Assembly: GCA_015680905.1 (NCBI GenBank)
Contig: CM027377.1
Location: forward strand, 38,278,501-38,342,500
Direction: 5' to 3'
DNA length: 64,000 nt
Source of the DNA: Coptis chinensis
Lineage: Eukaryota > Streptophyta > Magnoliopsida > Ranunculales > Ranunculaceae
The position numbers and the translations under genes were made by a program. Under the pieces are notes generated by a model. That model was given only the letters and a program-made list of their open reading frames with translations, was not told the DNA's origin and did no database searches. Shown here piece after piece: positions 31,800 to 44,599 of this stretch (positions are counted from its first letter, which is position 1; each line of letters opens with the position of its first letter).

Positions 31800-34700
31800 G
31801 TTTTTTTCTCGTGATTTACTTTCAACCTTTCAAGCAAGTCCTTCACGGAGGGAAGAGATTATATTTCATAAAATAATAAATAAAGAATAAGATAGTTCAC
31901 ACTTACAGCATCGTTGTAACTTGGTAAAGGAAATGCATATTACAGTCAAACTCAATCAAAAGCAGCAGGATGCATAAAAGCCAAAGAGAATGATGGAAGA
32001 TGGTTCTATTACAAACTATCATTCTTAGGCCACATCTATGAAAAAGCTATGTTACAATCCTTCATCTGACATACTTTGCCGCGGAACTTCATAGGATGTC
32101 AATTAATAAGATGAAATTAATAATCTTTCTCTATCAACACAAAACATATCCTTAGAAGCGACAACGAAGGCAAAGTATACACACTGCTTAAACACCATTA
32201 GCCACTTCCTTATAACCAGAAATTCAGTTCAAAGCCCCCCGGAAAATTCGGTGCACCAAGACTTTTAACAACAAATTCAACACCTAAAACCGTTTTTGGT
32301 AAATAATCTCTTTTATTTTTATTTTTTAATCTTTCCAGTTAAAAAAGATTTCTGAAACACTTAAGTACTTGGAATTTCAAAAGTTAATTCCAACCATATC
32401 AAATTTTAGTAAAGCAGTACAACACACCTATGAGTTCCTCTTTACATTAATGTAACAACAATAAACGATTAAATTGTCCAAAAATAAAATAAAAATAAAA
32501 AAAATAGAAAGATCATGGAGTAAAGGATTATACCTTCTATATTACTCAATTTCTTTTTGAGCTCCTTGTTTGCAAGTGAAGCCTCAGCAACATATACAGA
32601 AGACTACGCAACAATAGATGCTTCTAGTGAAGCCTCAGCAATATATAGTGTAGTGTATGTCGTGGGATATGCGAATGGCAGGACTACTTCTAAGTACTAA
32701 TGCAATCCTGGACAGACTTGACCTCGAAATTTCCAGTCCATTAATTTATAATTGATGAATGCTTGGAATAAGTATTCGAAGCTTCAAGTTCCTGGGAAGT
32801 AACATTGAATATCAATAAGGTTGTTCGGTACCATTGTTCTATCACCATTTGCTTGTAATAAGGCAGACCAACAAAATCTGAATTATTGATAGGCTTAGGT
32901 GTACCAAACTTTCTCCAAGCCCCATTATGACTCATTATCATCCCATGAAGACCTTATATAGAATCAATATGAGTGGAATAGTTGCAGATCCTCGAATAGT
33001 GATCTCACATATGTGGGCAAATAGATAAATTCTTGAACGGGTTACACAAAAAAAACTCTTAACACCTAGAGTACAGTACACTAACATTCGCCAAACGAAG
33101 TCCATGGCTTACTTGCATGACCGCTTATAAGAGATGAACTCTCACATGACTTTTCCTGAGAGGCATAAGAAAATAAATCTAGGAAATAATTTAGAAAAAC
33201 CGAATGATCAAGTATTTATACGAAATCAGCACACACAAAACAAATAAAAAGAGCAAATAAAATCAAATAAAAGAAAAATACAATAGTCTACAGTCGAATA
33301 GAAAACACATTGATCATTAAGCACACCTTCGAGAACCCGAGGCCCACACTCTTAAGATGATATAGTACTCTTAAGGACGTATGTGTAAATTCAAGCCGGA
33401 AATCAACTACAATGCAAAGTAAAAGGAGAGATAAAGAGATCATGACTAAAATATAGAGTTAACTCGAGTGAATCTAAAATTAAGACATCTTTACAGCCTC
33501 ATACTAATATACTATCAAGCTAAGCATCATAAAACACCAAGACAACACCAAGACAGGGGGTGGGTGGTTGTTTATCACATTATGGGGACATACTTAAATA
33601 CGAACTTCCACTGTTCCACATTAATGATTCATATAAAAGACATACCTCCTTGTAAACAAAAATGTATGCCTAACACGGTAACACCAGCCTAGATACAGAG
33701 TACATGCATGCTTTCTTGATGATGGATGATGTCCTATATATGCGATATAAATGCAAGCAGTATGAACCCAATGAAGTTAGAGCCTGTTATTATTTTAAAG
33801 AACAGCAACCAAAAAATTTAACGAAAACAAAACATAGAAAAAATAAAATTAAAAAGAAAACTCTTATATGCACGACAGACATGGAGCAAAGTTATCTAGT
33901 CCAGTACCTAGACGTTGAAATGTTAAATGCACACACCAAACTAAACAGGTCGTATACATGGAGAGTTAAAGTAGAAAGTTACAGAGAAATTAAATCTAAC
34001 TTTATACCAGGAATGAAATCTAAACTCATTTTCAGATGATAGTTTCTGTCTTTTACAAATCTCTTGCACTTGAAATGTCCCATTCCTAGTACGGGCATTG
34101 CGCCCGTTAATAGATCATCTTCTCTCCATCATTAGCCGCTCAAACTTTTGCACCCGGGAATGATTGAAAACAGAGACAAATGAAAGCAAAATAACATTCA
34201 ATAAACACATCGTGATTATATTTGTTATAGAAGGAAGAATGGTTTGTCAACAGTCAAAGAACATACACAGTTTCTTTGAATATATTTGCAAATAACAATA
34301 TGATGAGAAACTTGAAGAATCAGAGTAGTATTGGTTCCACAATCTTACCAATAATGAGAACGAACAAAACCAATAATAGAAAATAATGATGTGGTTTCTA
34401 CTCCATTATGATGAGTGAGGGATAAAGACATGGGAAGGTTTTTGAGATGGGATATGTGGGTTCCTCTACATGAATCTCTTTTGGAACTCATTTTGTCTCG
34501 TTCATCAGTATTCTTCAGAACTCAAGAATGAATATATTCTTTTAAGCTTTCATTACAACATTGGATGAGGTTCACGAATTGTCAAAACAACCATCAATGT
34601 CTTGATAATATTCAAAGAGAACCCTCTTTTTCGACAATTAACCCAATTCGCATCCATCTGGTAAAGAAAAAATTGATTTTATCGATTTCAATGAGAGTGG

Positions 34701-35465
34701 CTTTTTCAGGGGATTTGCAAGCAAAGAGTTGGGAAAAAGTTTAAAATCTAGGTGCGAGCTCTCTTTTACTGTTTGCAAAAGAGGTGGGAGACGTGGAGTC
34801 GAGATTGAAACGGAAAGGTTTTCGTGTATTTATTTGTGGTAATTAAAGTCTTAGTTTATTAAATAACGCAATTATTGCTAAATAAATGGCATTAATAGTA
34901 ATGCGTACAAATCAGAATGGCGTGGATTTGGTTTTCTAATATACTCCCACATGAAAAGATTGATTGGCCCTATTTAAAAGTGTTAATCAATTGTTTTATT
35001 TAAGGACAATATCAGTACTGAAAATTTATAAACACATAAAAAGACAAAATAGTCCTCATTAATAAATATCTAGACATTTGATTTTATTATTCATCAAGGG
35101 TATTATGCGTCAGAAAAAGTCCCGGATGAATTTAAGAGGCCACGATCATTATAGGCTATACTAGTAGTAGAGATTCATTGGTGTTGTTTTTTCGTTTAGT
35201 AGGAATTGATGTTGTGATTACTAAAGATAATGTGGAATACTTCATGTTCATGTCTTCATTGGCTATACTATGAAAATGTCTGAACCCAAACGTTCAAAAC
35301 ACATCATATCCACGGCAATTTCTCCACAAGTATAACATGAGCTGATCAAAGGGGTCTGTCCAATGCACTTGGTTGAACGGTATCTCATTAGAAATGTGCA
35401 CGCCACAAAAGTTTTTGAGGCTTGTTTTGGTAATATTGGCACAATATTCCGGCCAGCCACAGTAC
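31800..35465. other. No gene recognised; long non-coding stretch
   Basis: About 3.7 kb of AT-rich sequence. A GTGAAGCCTCAGCAA(C/T)ATATA motif is repeated at about 32577 and 32630. A perfect hairpin (ACGGGC, loop, GCCCGT) next to CCTAGT lies at 34086-34110 and recalls a Helitron end, although the spacing to CTAG is only one base. Frames at 33468-34039 and 35263-35521 have no recognisable product. The minus-strand frame at 35521-35294 (with NFCGVHISNEIPFNQVHWTD) looks slightly protein-like, but I cannot place it. Confidence 0.4.
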
Positions 35466-35473
35466 AGTATGGA

Positions 35474-35681
35474 CAGGGCCGGCTCTGGGGTAGCCAAGAG
35501 AGGCAACCAGCTGGGGCCCAAAAAATTTAGCCCAAAACTAGGGCCTCAAATTCGCTGACGACTATTGCCCTATTATCTCTATTTGCGTGTGATTTTTTTT
35601 TCATTAGGGTCTGTATGCATAGTAAAGGGCCTCCACCTTAAGAGCTCAGCTAGGGCCTCAATAAACTCAGAGCCGCCCCTG
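35474..35681. mobile_element. hAT-type MITE, 208 bp, perfect 8-bp target duplication
   Basis: The inverted ends are CAGGGCCGGCTCTG and CAGAGCCGCCCCTG, matching at 13 of 14 bases. AGTATGGA occurs at 35466-35473 and 35682-35689. The interior has GGGCCTCA motifs in direct orientation. No coding capacity. Confidence 0.88.
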
Positions 35682-35967
35682 AGTATGGATATAAGAAAGA
35701 ACTTTATTTACACAAAAATGGAATAGGTGAAGTCATAATAACAAATCTATATTTAGCTAGACCACCTCATTACACATGGTACACTATATATAAGGTCTCA
35801 ACTTTCAACTCTTCAATCTCCACCTGAAAGGCGATGATGTAGAGCAAAAGCATGTTCACAGACTCTTACAAGTCACAACTTACAACCACTGCAACTTTAT
35901 TAATCAAGAAATTGGTCCCAAGGCCCAATTTTGGAGAAAATGAAGTCTAGAGGACACGGTTTTTTAT

Positions 35968-36874
35968 GAGTAACTCACAAGGACAAATTTTGGGGAAAAG
36001 TAACTCACGAACTCACTATTTCAAAATTAGTAACCCTCAAGGACAAAATAAGTTGGCCCCGCCTTTTTACATTTTTTAAAATCTCAGTTATACCCTTCCA
36101 TGAAAATAACCCTCAAGGACAAATGACCCGAATTTAAAATAAATGTTTTCCGATTTTACCATTTCTGTCATTTTACTATGAACAATGAGTATTCATACCT
36201 TCTGCTGGTGTATGAACAATGATTGTTCATATCAAAATAGGTTAATGTACTTTATACAATATATTGATGTATGAACATTGATGTTCATACCAAAAGGACT
36301 ATGAACATTCAATGTTCATACCCAATTAATGTTCATACCTAAAGACTATGAACATTGAATGTTCATACCCAAAAAACTATAAACATTGAATGTTCATACC
36401 CAATCAATGTTTATACCCAAGGACTATGAACATTGAATGTTCATACCCAATCAGTGTTCATACCCAAGGACTATAAACGTTGAATGTTCATACCCAATCA
36501 ATGTTCATACCCAAGGACTATGAACATTGAATGTTCACTGTGAACATTCAATGTTCATACCCAAGAACTATAAACATTGAATGTTCATGTATGAATATTC
36601 AATGTTCATACCCAAAGGATTATGAACATTCAACATACCCAAGGACTATGAACATTCAATGTTCATACTAAATACATCGGGTCGTTTCATCTGGGCCGGG
36701 ACGTTAATTATTTTGCGTCAGGGGTACACTTGACATTTTATCTACCTGATCCGTTTTTTATTTCGCGTCAAAGGTATACTTGACCTTTCATCTACCCGGT
36801 GCTTCTGAGTTACAAAAATAAAAAAGTGTCCTTGAGAGTTACTTTTTCGGTATTTTTGTCATTGAGAGTCACTC
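35968..36874. mobile_element. TIR element (MULE-like) with internal palindromic minisatellite
   Basis: The ends are GAGTAACTCACAAGGACAAA and, on the other strand, GAGTGACTCTCAATGACAAA. A second GTAACTC(A/T)C block with GGACA follows in each arm. The flanks GTTTTTTAT and CTTGTTTAT agree at 7 of 9 positions, suggesting an old 9-bp duplication. A tandem repeat array fills the centre. Two GCGTCA(G/A)(G/A)GG, TACACTTGAC-type blocks lie at 36714-36790. Confidence 0.6.
36178..36671. repeat. Minisatellite of the 15-base palindrome GAACATTGAATGTTC
   Basis: Units of about 45 bases, built from GAACATTGAATGTTC or its complement joined by ATACCCAA(T/G) spacers, repeat about ten times with small changes. 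Each core has 7-base inverted arms around one base, so single strands could form strings of hairpins. Confidence 0.9.
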
Positions 36875-36883
36875 CTTGTTTAT

Positions 36884-38689
36884 TAATTTTATTGTGAACA
36901 AGACCTACAGAAAATTGTATGTAGTTGTGGATGCGGGCCAAAAGCCTTATGGGCTAATGATGAGGGAATTGTGTTTTCAGAGATTACGGCCCAAAGGACA
37001 AAACCCAATAATATTTTTGCTATAAGTCTTCAATTTTAATTTTGCCAATAAGTCTAAAATTGGATTGTCGACTATCATTTTTTACTTATTTCGGCTCAAG
37101 TACACATTTTCATTAATAATTTCGGCTCAAAACAAACCGGACTGACGTTAATAATTCATGAGTTGAGACTTCAGAGTTCCACTCTATAATTTTCAGTATA
37201 AAATAAAGCCAGTCGGTGAATCGGTGATATTATTCATATTACTCTTATATACGTCAAAATTCTCTAAATCTTTGACTCGTTCTTCTTCCCATTTTATACA
37301 TTTTTATTGTTGTCTTCTACATAAGATCTCCTTATATCTGTAGTATATGCTTAACTGCTCCAAACGCAAACAACCCAAGTACTTTCGTCTCATATGCATG
37401 GGCGGATACAGAATCCACTCAAGGGGTCGATGTCACCCCATATGCTTGTTAGAATGTGACGTTGTTGGAGTTATGCTTATGAGTTCATAGCACAATCCAC
37501 GACCAAACTTTAGATTTACAAATTAAATCACTACATTTGGTTTGCATGAAGGGATGAAAGTGAACACATGCCTTGGCCACTTTTTGATAAGATGTAGATA
37601 CATGATTTTAAAAATGGAAAACACTGACTATGGAAAACACTGATTAGTAGGAAGTCTCTTTTTAATGCGTCAACGTCATTATGTACGGGTTGTTGGATGT
37701 GAATAAAGAAAAGAATAAAGAGACAAGGACAGAATTAATAGGTAATAACCAAAGCGCATATTAGGCTGTCCTTAAGAAAAGATTTCGCCCCTTTCAATGG
37801 TGTAGAAAGGCAGCAGTGATGTCTTCCTCACAGGATTTAATGGTTAGCAATGATCGACTTTGCACTAGAACGCATACCCCTACTGAAGCAAGAATATAAC
37901 TCTCCTCGGCGGTTGGCGGAAGAAGAGAAGAAGAATAAGATGGGAATTCGAGTTACGCTTTTCTCGATTTCGTGTGGTGTGAAGGTCTGTCTCTGGAATT
38001 CACGAGTTCTGAAGAAGTGAAAAGTGTTTCTCTGCGTCTGGATTTGGATACCTCTCCATGGACGTACAACCCTCAATATATAGAGGAAGGTAGTCGGTTT
38101 CTAGATGGGAGAAGGACTCATCCTCAAACTCTAAGTCAGTTTTGCAAACAGATAAGTAAGAAGAAACCAACTAGAGATAGGACACTTTGAAACTTTGCAA
38201 AAAACAGAACAAATTTAGGCTTTTGGATAGCCACTACCCACTAGACGATGAAAGCCCAAGCCCAAGCCCATGCCGACTCGGTGCGGGTAGCATGGCGATG
38301 TGGTTTTGGATGAGTCCTCCTCCTAAACACAAAGCATTTGTACCTAAGGGCACGCCTTATGGTAGAGGAATTCCTCATATACCTCACTTGCTAGTGGTGG
38401 TTAACCAATGTGGGACTATCCACAATGCACTAAAGTGGAGAGAACACACTTTGTTAATCTCCTCCACTTTGCACACACACACTAGTATTTCGAAATACTC
38501 ATAGAGATTCCAACACGGGTTTGGGTTCTTGGCACTCAAAGGCGAAGTAATTACTAGTATACCGTGGTGTCGAACTCGCGAATCTTCGTCGTTTCAAAAG
38601 TGGAGAGAATGAATTGAATGGGATTGATAGGTTTCACAAGATAAAATAGAAGATTAGAGAGGAAAAAGAATGATGAGAAGAAAATAGCC
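36884..38689. other. No gene recognised
   Basis: Mixed AT-rich sequence. Frames at 37837-38076 (minus), 37972-38190 and 38187-38504 (plus) have no family match that I can see. A block with AACCAATGTGGGACTATCC near 38402 is of a kind common in plant retroelement flanks. Confidence 0.4.
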
Positions 38690-38697
38690 CTTGTAGA

Positions 38698-41600
38698 CAG
38701 TGGCGGAGCCAGGAATGTAAGTGAGGGTGAGCCAGCCAAACAAAAACCAAGCATACAAAATAATAATAATATATATATTAATGTATTAGAAAAAAAGAAA
38801 AGAAAAAAAATAATCAAATCTAAACAAGTACTAATTCATAGTTTTCCTCGGCGGCCTTCTTTTTCGTCACATTTCTTTATTTTCTGGAAGTGTTGTAAGA
38901 TCAACTCGGTATCAATGCTATCAAAAACTTCTTTTTCAATGTATGTTATTAAATAATCATTCTACCATTCATCGCCATCCGATTAGCATAAAACAATTCT
39001 TTATGATATTCATAGCAGAAAATGCCCTCTCCACAGTGGCAGTAGCAACAGGTAAAATCAGCACCAACTTAATCAACAAATAAACAAGTGGATACACAAT
39101 GTCTTTCTTTGTCTCAACCATTTTTTTGGCTAGGCCGCTAATTCCATTTACTTCACCAAGCTTAGTGTCGAAACGCACATCAATGATATAATTCTCAAGT
39201 TGATCCGCTAATTCCATCTTATCTATCTCTGAAAAATCATCGGCATAAAGTCGAGCAAAATGGATCAACTTTTGCTTATTGAAAGCAACAAACGATTCAC
39301 TAGGATCAAAACATGTCATACAAAGAAGTAATTTTGTGTTTGCTTCATTAAACCGATTGTTTAACTCTTGAAGTTGCAAATCAATACAGTGATAGAATAA
39401 TCCAACACGATAGTAATGTAAAATTGTAAACTGGTGTTTCCTTCTGCTCTTCGTCGAGACCTCCCTCGAGCCATATACCTCTCTTCCATATTTGGAGCAA
39501 CCACTTCATGTTTGGCACATAGTGAAGAAACTTCAGTTAGGATACTATCCTACCCATCATCTTTCATCGTCTGTAAGCGTACCTTTATTATTTTAACAAG
39601 AGCCATGACATTGACAATGTCTTGGTCTTTACGTTGCAAAGCCTTTGACAAATCATTGCTAATTCCTAGTATCGCTTTCATCAAATGTAAATTGAAGATA
39701 AATTCAAAAGACTGCACTGAATCCAATAATCTGTAAGCTTCACCTCTTTGTTCCGAGCTTGAACCATCTTCCACTATATTATTAAGCACATCAACTACTG
39801 AACCATAAGTGGTTATCATGCCAAGAAGTGTATAATAGTGTGAGCCCCATCGAGTGTCACTAGATCGTTTAAGATTAGTCTCTTGATTCAACCCTTTACC
39901 ACTTGAAATTTCTCTGCTTTGTAACGTTGCAACAACTCTAGCCTTCATTGCATCGCGCAACATATCTCGTCTCTTACATGATGCTCCAACAGTATTTACC
40001 ACATTAGAGAGAATACTAAAAAGGTTAGCGATTGACTCCTGGTTCTTTGCAACTGATACAAGGGCTAACTGAGGCTGATGGGCAAAACAATGAACATAAA
40101 ATGCAGACTTATTCTCCTTCATTACAAGTGGTTTTAGGCCATTCAAATCACCTTGCATATTGCTAGTCCCATCATACCCTTGTCCACACAGTCTAGATAT
40201 GCTCAACCTATGCTTAGAGAACAACTCATCGATTGCCTTTTTAAGTGTTACTGCACTAGTTTCCTTAACATGCACAACTCCAAAAAATCTCTCAATCACG
40301 CAACCTTTCTTGTCGACATAACGCAAAACAACTATCATTTGCTCCTTAATTGATATATCACGTGCTTCATCAACTAAAATAGCAAACAATGAATTTTCAT
40401 GATCTTTTAGAATAGCATTTGTAGTTTCTACGGAAATTAATTCACAATATCTTTTTGGATATCGGTGAGGTCAATTTCTGATTTTTGGAAGCATTATCAA
40501 GAACTTTCTTAATTAGCCGTTATGATCTTTCGAAATTGTATAAGTTCAAGAAAATTACCTTTATTGATCGACTCATCTGATTCATCATGGCCACGAAAAG
40601 CTAAACTTTGTCTCAAAAGAAACCTAATGCAACCCGGTTATTGCGGTTAGGTGTATTCGATAATCCCTTCAAACTTGGTCGATTATGCGTGAAGAAATGT
40701 CTCCGATATCTTTGCTCTTGATTTAACAAAGCCTGTGCTGCCCTGTAAGCAATATTATGAGCACTATTCGGTCCTCCAACGTGCTCTTTTAATTTGGTTT
40801 TCCTTTCCCAATTAGTAAACCTCATGTGAGAAAAAACATCCCCACCTCCTTGTGCCCCGTTATTAGGTTTAAAGATATAACAATATAGACAAAATGTGGC
40901 ATCTTCGTGAATACTATATTCCAACCAATTAAACTCCTCATACCACTCTTTCTGAAAGCGTCGGATTTTCTTGCCTCTTGTTCTTAGAGGAAAAGCATGA
41001 TTAGGCTGGCAAGGACCCCTAAGCAAATATGTTCTTCTTACCAAGTCTTGATCATTAGGATGATAATCTGAAATATTTTTCCTCAGTGCAGGGTCTCCCT
41101 GAAAACTAGACAAGTCAAGTTCTTCACGATTTTCACGTTGAACCCGTTTTAACGTGGGTTGTTCAACACAACCATCATCAGTTTCTTGGTGACTTCGCTT
41201 TGAGGAGGATCCTACTTCAACACTGGCAACATTATTTGTGTTATTAGGTAGTTGAGTAGGTTGAGCAGGCAATGACTTTCCTTTGATCAAATACTTTAAC
41301 ATATCTGTTTAAATAATTTTAAAAAAAAACCATTAATCAACTGAATTGAAATTGCACCAATTAAAATAAACCACCAATGATATTATGATATTCACAAAAT
41401 TAAATTAAATAAAAATATGTGGTTTAATGAATTTACAAAAAGAATATAAAAAAATTAAAAAAATATGGCTTAGGAATCAATATAAAAAGATAAAAAAAAT
41501 TTAGACAAGAAATTTAATAATATTAGGCTTACCTAGAAGAATTTAGGATTTATAAATAGCTAACTAGAATAATAAAGAGAAGGGAGAAAAAGTGGAGTAC

Positions 41601-41884
41601 CTGGGTCGTGGTTTTATATAACTTTTTGATAAGGAGAGAAAAAGTCAAAGTGGAGTACGTATTGGTTTTTGTTTCTTTGTTTGGTTTCGGTGGTTTGTGT
41701 GTTGATTGTTGAGTCTAAAAGATGTCCTGTACGATGGACTTTATACTGTTGAGTCTGTTTTCTTTTTTTTGGTAAAGTTTTCGGTTATGGGGTTTTAGTT
41801 TTTGCCGAACAATAAAAAAAAAAATTGTTTTGCTGAAAGTTGAGGGTGAGCCAGGGCGTACTCTTCCCCCTGGCTCCGCCACTG
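38698..41884 (-). mobile_element. hAT transposon, complete ends, broken transposase
   Basis: Terminal inverted repeats CAGTGGCGGAGCCAGG and CCTGGCTCCGCCACTG are perfect over 16 bases. A second shared block (GGGTGAGCCAG) lies inside each end. The flanks CTTGTAGA (38690-38697) and CTTGCATA (41885-41892) agree at 6 of 8, an aged hAT target duplication. The interior encodes a TTF-zinc-finger/DUF4371/dimerisation-type transposase on the minus strand. The 3187-bp length is typical of autonomous members. Confidence 0.88.
38845..41302 (-). pseudogene. hAT transposase (TTF zinc finger, DUF4371, hAT dimerisation)
   Basis: Three open pieces in order. 41302-40613 (229 residues) holds a basic N-terminus and the TTF-type zinc finger (FCLYCYIFK, then NWERKTKLKEH, then SAHNIA). 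40389-39550 (279 residues) holds DUF4371, the RNase H-like core, with the first catalytic Asp in DEARDIS and the conserved CGQGYDGTSNM. 39379-38969 holds the dimerisation domain with ATATVERAFSAMNIIKN, including the conserved Glu. A further frame after 38960 gives the family ending YIEKEVFDSIDTELI. Gaps between pieces are frameshifts or stops (for example near 40500 and 38960). It resembles plant ZMYM1-like transposases. Confidence 0.9.
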
Positions 41885-41892
41885 CTTGCATA

Positions 41893-42256
41893 TTGTGATT
41901 GTGAAAGAAAAAAATTCAGAAAAAATGAGGGTATGAGAGCAATGAAAAAATTGGTGGAGGGAGACTAATAAAGGAGAGAAGCAGTCAGACAATCGGACAC
42001 AGGACAATATTTTTTTGGGTCCCTAGCTAGCGCAAGAGAACTGGCTACGTTCGTTCGGAAAAACAAACTTTCAAAGATAATACTGGTAGAAAAAATTGCA
42101 GACTAGTCAATGGACCGAGGTTGGACTTACGATTTTGCTAATATTCCATTGGACAGGGCCAATAGCCTATTACGGAAAAGACAAAATATCTCAAATAAAT
42201 AATCCATGTACTGTGCAATTTTTGTTTCACAGTACATAACTCTCTACTTAAAAACA
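41893..42256. other. No gene seen
   Basis: Short AT-rich spacer between the hAT element and the CTAGGCG repeat. Confidence 0.5.
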
Positions 42257-42760
42257 CTGTTCTAAAAATCGGTCTAAGGCGGGACGCTTTGAAGCGTCTC
42301 TATCTTATTAGGCGCCCAACCGACTCACCTAGGCCCAAGTCGTTTAAAAAATCGGTGGACCGACTAGACGGGTCTAGGCGGTCCAATCAATTATTATTAT
42401 TTTATTTTGTTTTGAATGATTAAATATCGAAAATTAAAAGCCCGTGTAGGCTTAAGATTTGAATGAGTTTAAAATACTAAAGTCCTAATGTAAATTTATA
42501 TGCATTATAACAAATAGTATGTTTTTATATGAAGTCGATATTCTTCAACTATTACGCATTTTTGTAATAAATATCTTTGTTTGTGTTTATTTTTTGAGTT
42601 ATGGAAAATAATTTTTTTCATTTCTTGTAGTATATGTGTGTATTACTATATATATTAGGGAAAAAACAATCGTCTAGCGCCTAGCCCGTCTAGGCATTGC
42701 CTAGTCGCCTAGAAGGCCTAGGGGCTAGCCCACAGCCTAGCGTTTAAAAGTTAAAACTAG
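42257..42760. repeat. CTAGGCG-rich dispersed repeat, copy 2
   Basis: Begins TTCTAAAAATCGGTCTAAGG and follows copy 1 (4940-5400) through the CCCGTGTAGGCTTAAGATTT block, the TTTTTGTAATAA block and the end cluster CCTAGAAGGCCTAGG. Same orientation as copy 1. Non-coding. Confidence 0.75.
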
Positions 42761-43129
42761 CCCTTGAGCCAGCCTATGGCCGGGATTGTTACATAGCATG
42801 TTTTAAAGGTTCGGCTATACTTGTGTTTTGGGCTTATGGTTGGGCTTGGTAATTTAGATGCTTTTAGTTTTAGACTTTTCTTTTTGCTTATTTTCAGGCC
42901 CATATATTGCCGGGCTTACTCATATAAATCTTTTATTTTTGGATCCTATATAGTGAGTTGGGCTTAGAGCATAAGCCAATAATTTAATCTGTGTTACCAA
43001 AAGTGATTACATTTTTAACCATAGAAGGCAAACACGTGTCAACGTGTGTAACCCTTTTGCATTGTTTTTTCCGTTTTTTTCACTACTAAAACATGGTCTA
43101 AAAAGCTAACAAAAACCAGGGCCCAAATT

Positions 43130-43930
43130 TTCCATAACGGCCGATATTTCGGACCCCCAAGAACCGAAATATATCGGGATATATCGATATATCAAGATAT
43201 TTCAGAAATTCTAATTTTTTTGTGAAATAGTTAAAATTTCAATATATATCGAAAATATCACCGATATAATGACATATGTCGAAATTATCAGTCAACAGTC
43301 AAAAAAATCAGTCAAACAGTCAACAAGTCAATCGATATATATCAAATATATCAGATATATCACCAATATATATATCGGAAAATACGATACATAATTTGTA
43401 GAGCAGATTTCGTTTATCATACTTTTTATATCATAGTTTATACCACACCCCCTTACAAGATGAATTAAGCGATAATAATTTGTGGATATGATTTATTAAC
43501 CATAGATAACATCTTCACAAAAATTTATCTCATTTAGAAATCTCTAACCTAGTTAAAAGTTGTTGTAAACTTTGATTTTTTTTTAACGGTACATATTTTT
43601 CGATTTTGCAATCATTTTTTGACATAGTTAAACATTATAAAATGAGGTGAAATTTTATAGAGGTGATCTTCATGGTTAATTGAACACATCCACAAAAAAC
43701 TATGTTATAATTCATGTTGTAAGTAAAGTTGTGGAGTGTGGTATAAACTATGGTATAAAAAAAGTATGGTAAACGGAATATATATATCGGTCCAAAAATA
43801 AATTAATATATCTCACCGAAATATCACATTATTTCTATATCATGTACCCATATTCTGATATATATCACCGATATATTGATATATCAGATGATATTTTTTG
43901 GCATTGAACAAAACTATAGTTGGTGATGCG
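43130..43930. repeat. ATATATCGG-rich degenerate repeat with a nested foldback element
   Basis: Both sides (43130-43400 and 43780-43900) consist of short variants of GATATATC(G/A)(A/G/C). Between them lies the foldback element at 43407-43779, which splits the repeat. Non-coding. Confidence 0.6.
43407..43779. mobile_element. Foldback element related to the 25.9-28.3 kb array
   Basis: The arms pair over ATT(T/C)CGTTTA(T/C)CATACTTTTT and ATAGTTTATACCACAC. Inside are the shared TGGATATGATTTATTAACCA and AATCATTTTTTGACA motifs. The right flank is TATATATA. It inserted into an ATATATC-rich repeat. Confidence 0.75.
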
Positions 43931-44329
43931 GGTTTTTTTTGGTCATGTGTCTTGTGAAAGATTAAAATAACCTAAGAAAAAGCAAGCATCATATATAGTT
44001 GAAAAAGTGAAAATTAAACTTTATTTGGATTTTCTTTTTAGTATACTTTAGTATGTTATTGATGTTTATTTGTTAAAAGTCTGTTGTACATTCTACTTTC
44101 AATGGAGATGATTTTCCCAGTTGGATTTTTTTAGGAGGTTTTCAATGGTTGTATTGGGTGAACTCATTTTCTACATATATCTAAAATATTTTAATTCTCG
44201 TGACCCTCAGTTACAGTAGGGCAATAGTGATTGATTATCGGAAAAAAAAATAAAAAGTAGGGCAATAATGATTTAATATTTTTTAATGTATCTCTAAAAC
44301 TCATGTCTTTTGGCCTTTTTGTATGGCAA

Positions 44330-44455
44330 AAATCGTTAATATCGTCGACTACAGGGGCAATCACTTTGTCCTTTTGTCTTTTGATATGGCAAAATCGTTA
44401 ATATCGTCAACCACAGGGGCAATCACTTCGTCCTTTTGTCTTTTTGTTTCCAAAG
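44330..44455. repeat. Two-copy tandem duplication, unit about 64 bp
   Basis: ATGGCAAAA, then ATCGTTAATATCGTC, then CACAGGGGCAATCACTT(T/C), then GTCCTTTTGTCTTT appears twice in succession with few differences. Confidence 0.85.
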
Positions 44456-44599
44456 TCAACAATAGCTACATAAAGTAGAGAGAGACCGTAAAGTAGAGAG
44501 AGAAATAGCTAGAGACACGTGCTACACGTGCCATTGACTAGTCTACTTAATATGAGCGGAATCTAGATTTTTCGGTTGATTAATTACCTATAACCAAAA

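Noticed and set aside
34086-34110. Perfect hairpin ACGGGC/GCCCGT next to CCTAGT, as a Helitron end
   Set aside because: Only one base separates stem and CTAG instead of the usual 7-11, and the flanking base does not fit. Kept only as a note in the non-coding stretch.
36178-36671. Tandem palindromic array as a CRISPR-like locus
   Set aside because: The spacers are short, repetitive variants of the same ATACCCAA sequence, not unique. The DNA is plant nuclear, with no associated genes.
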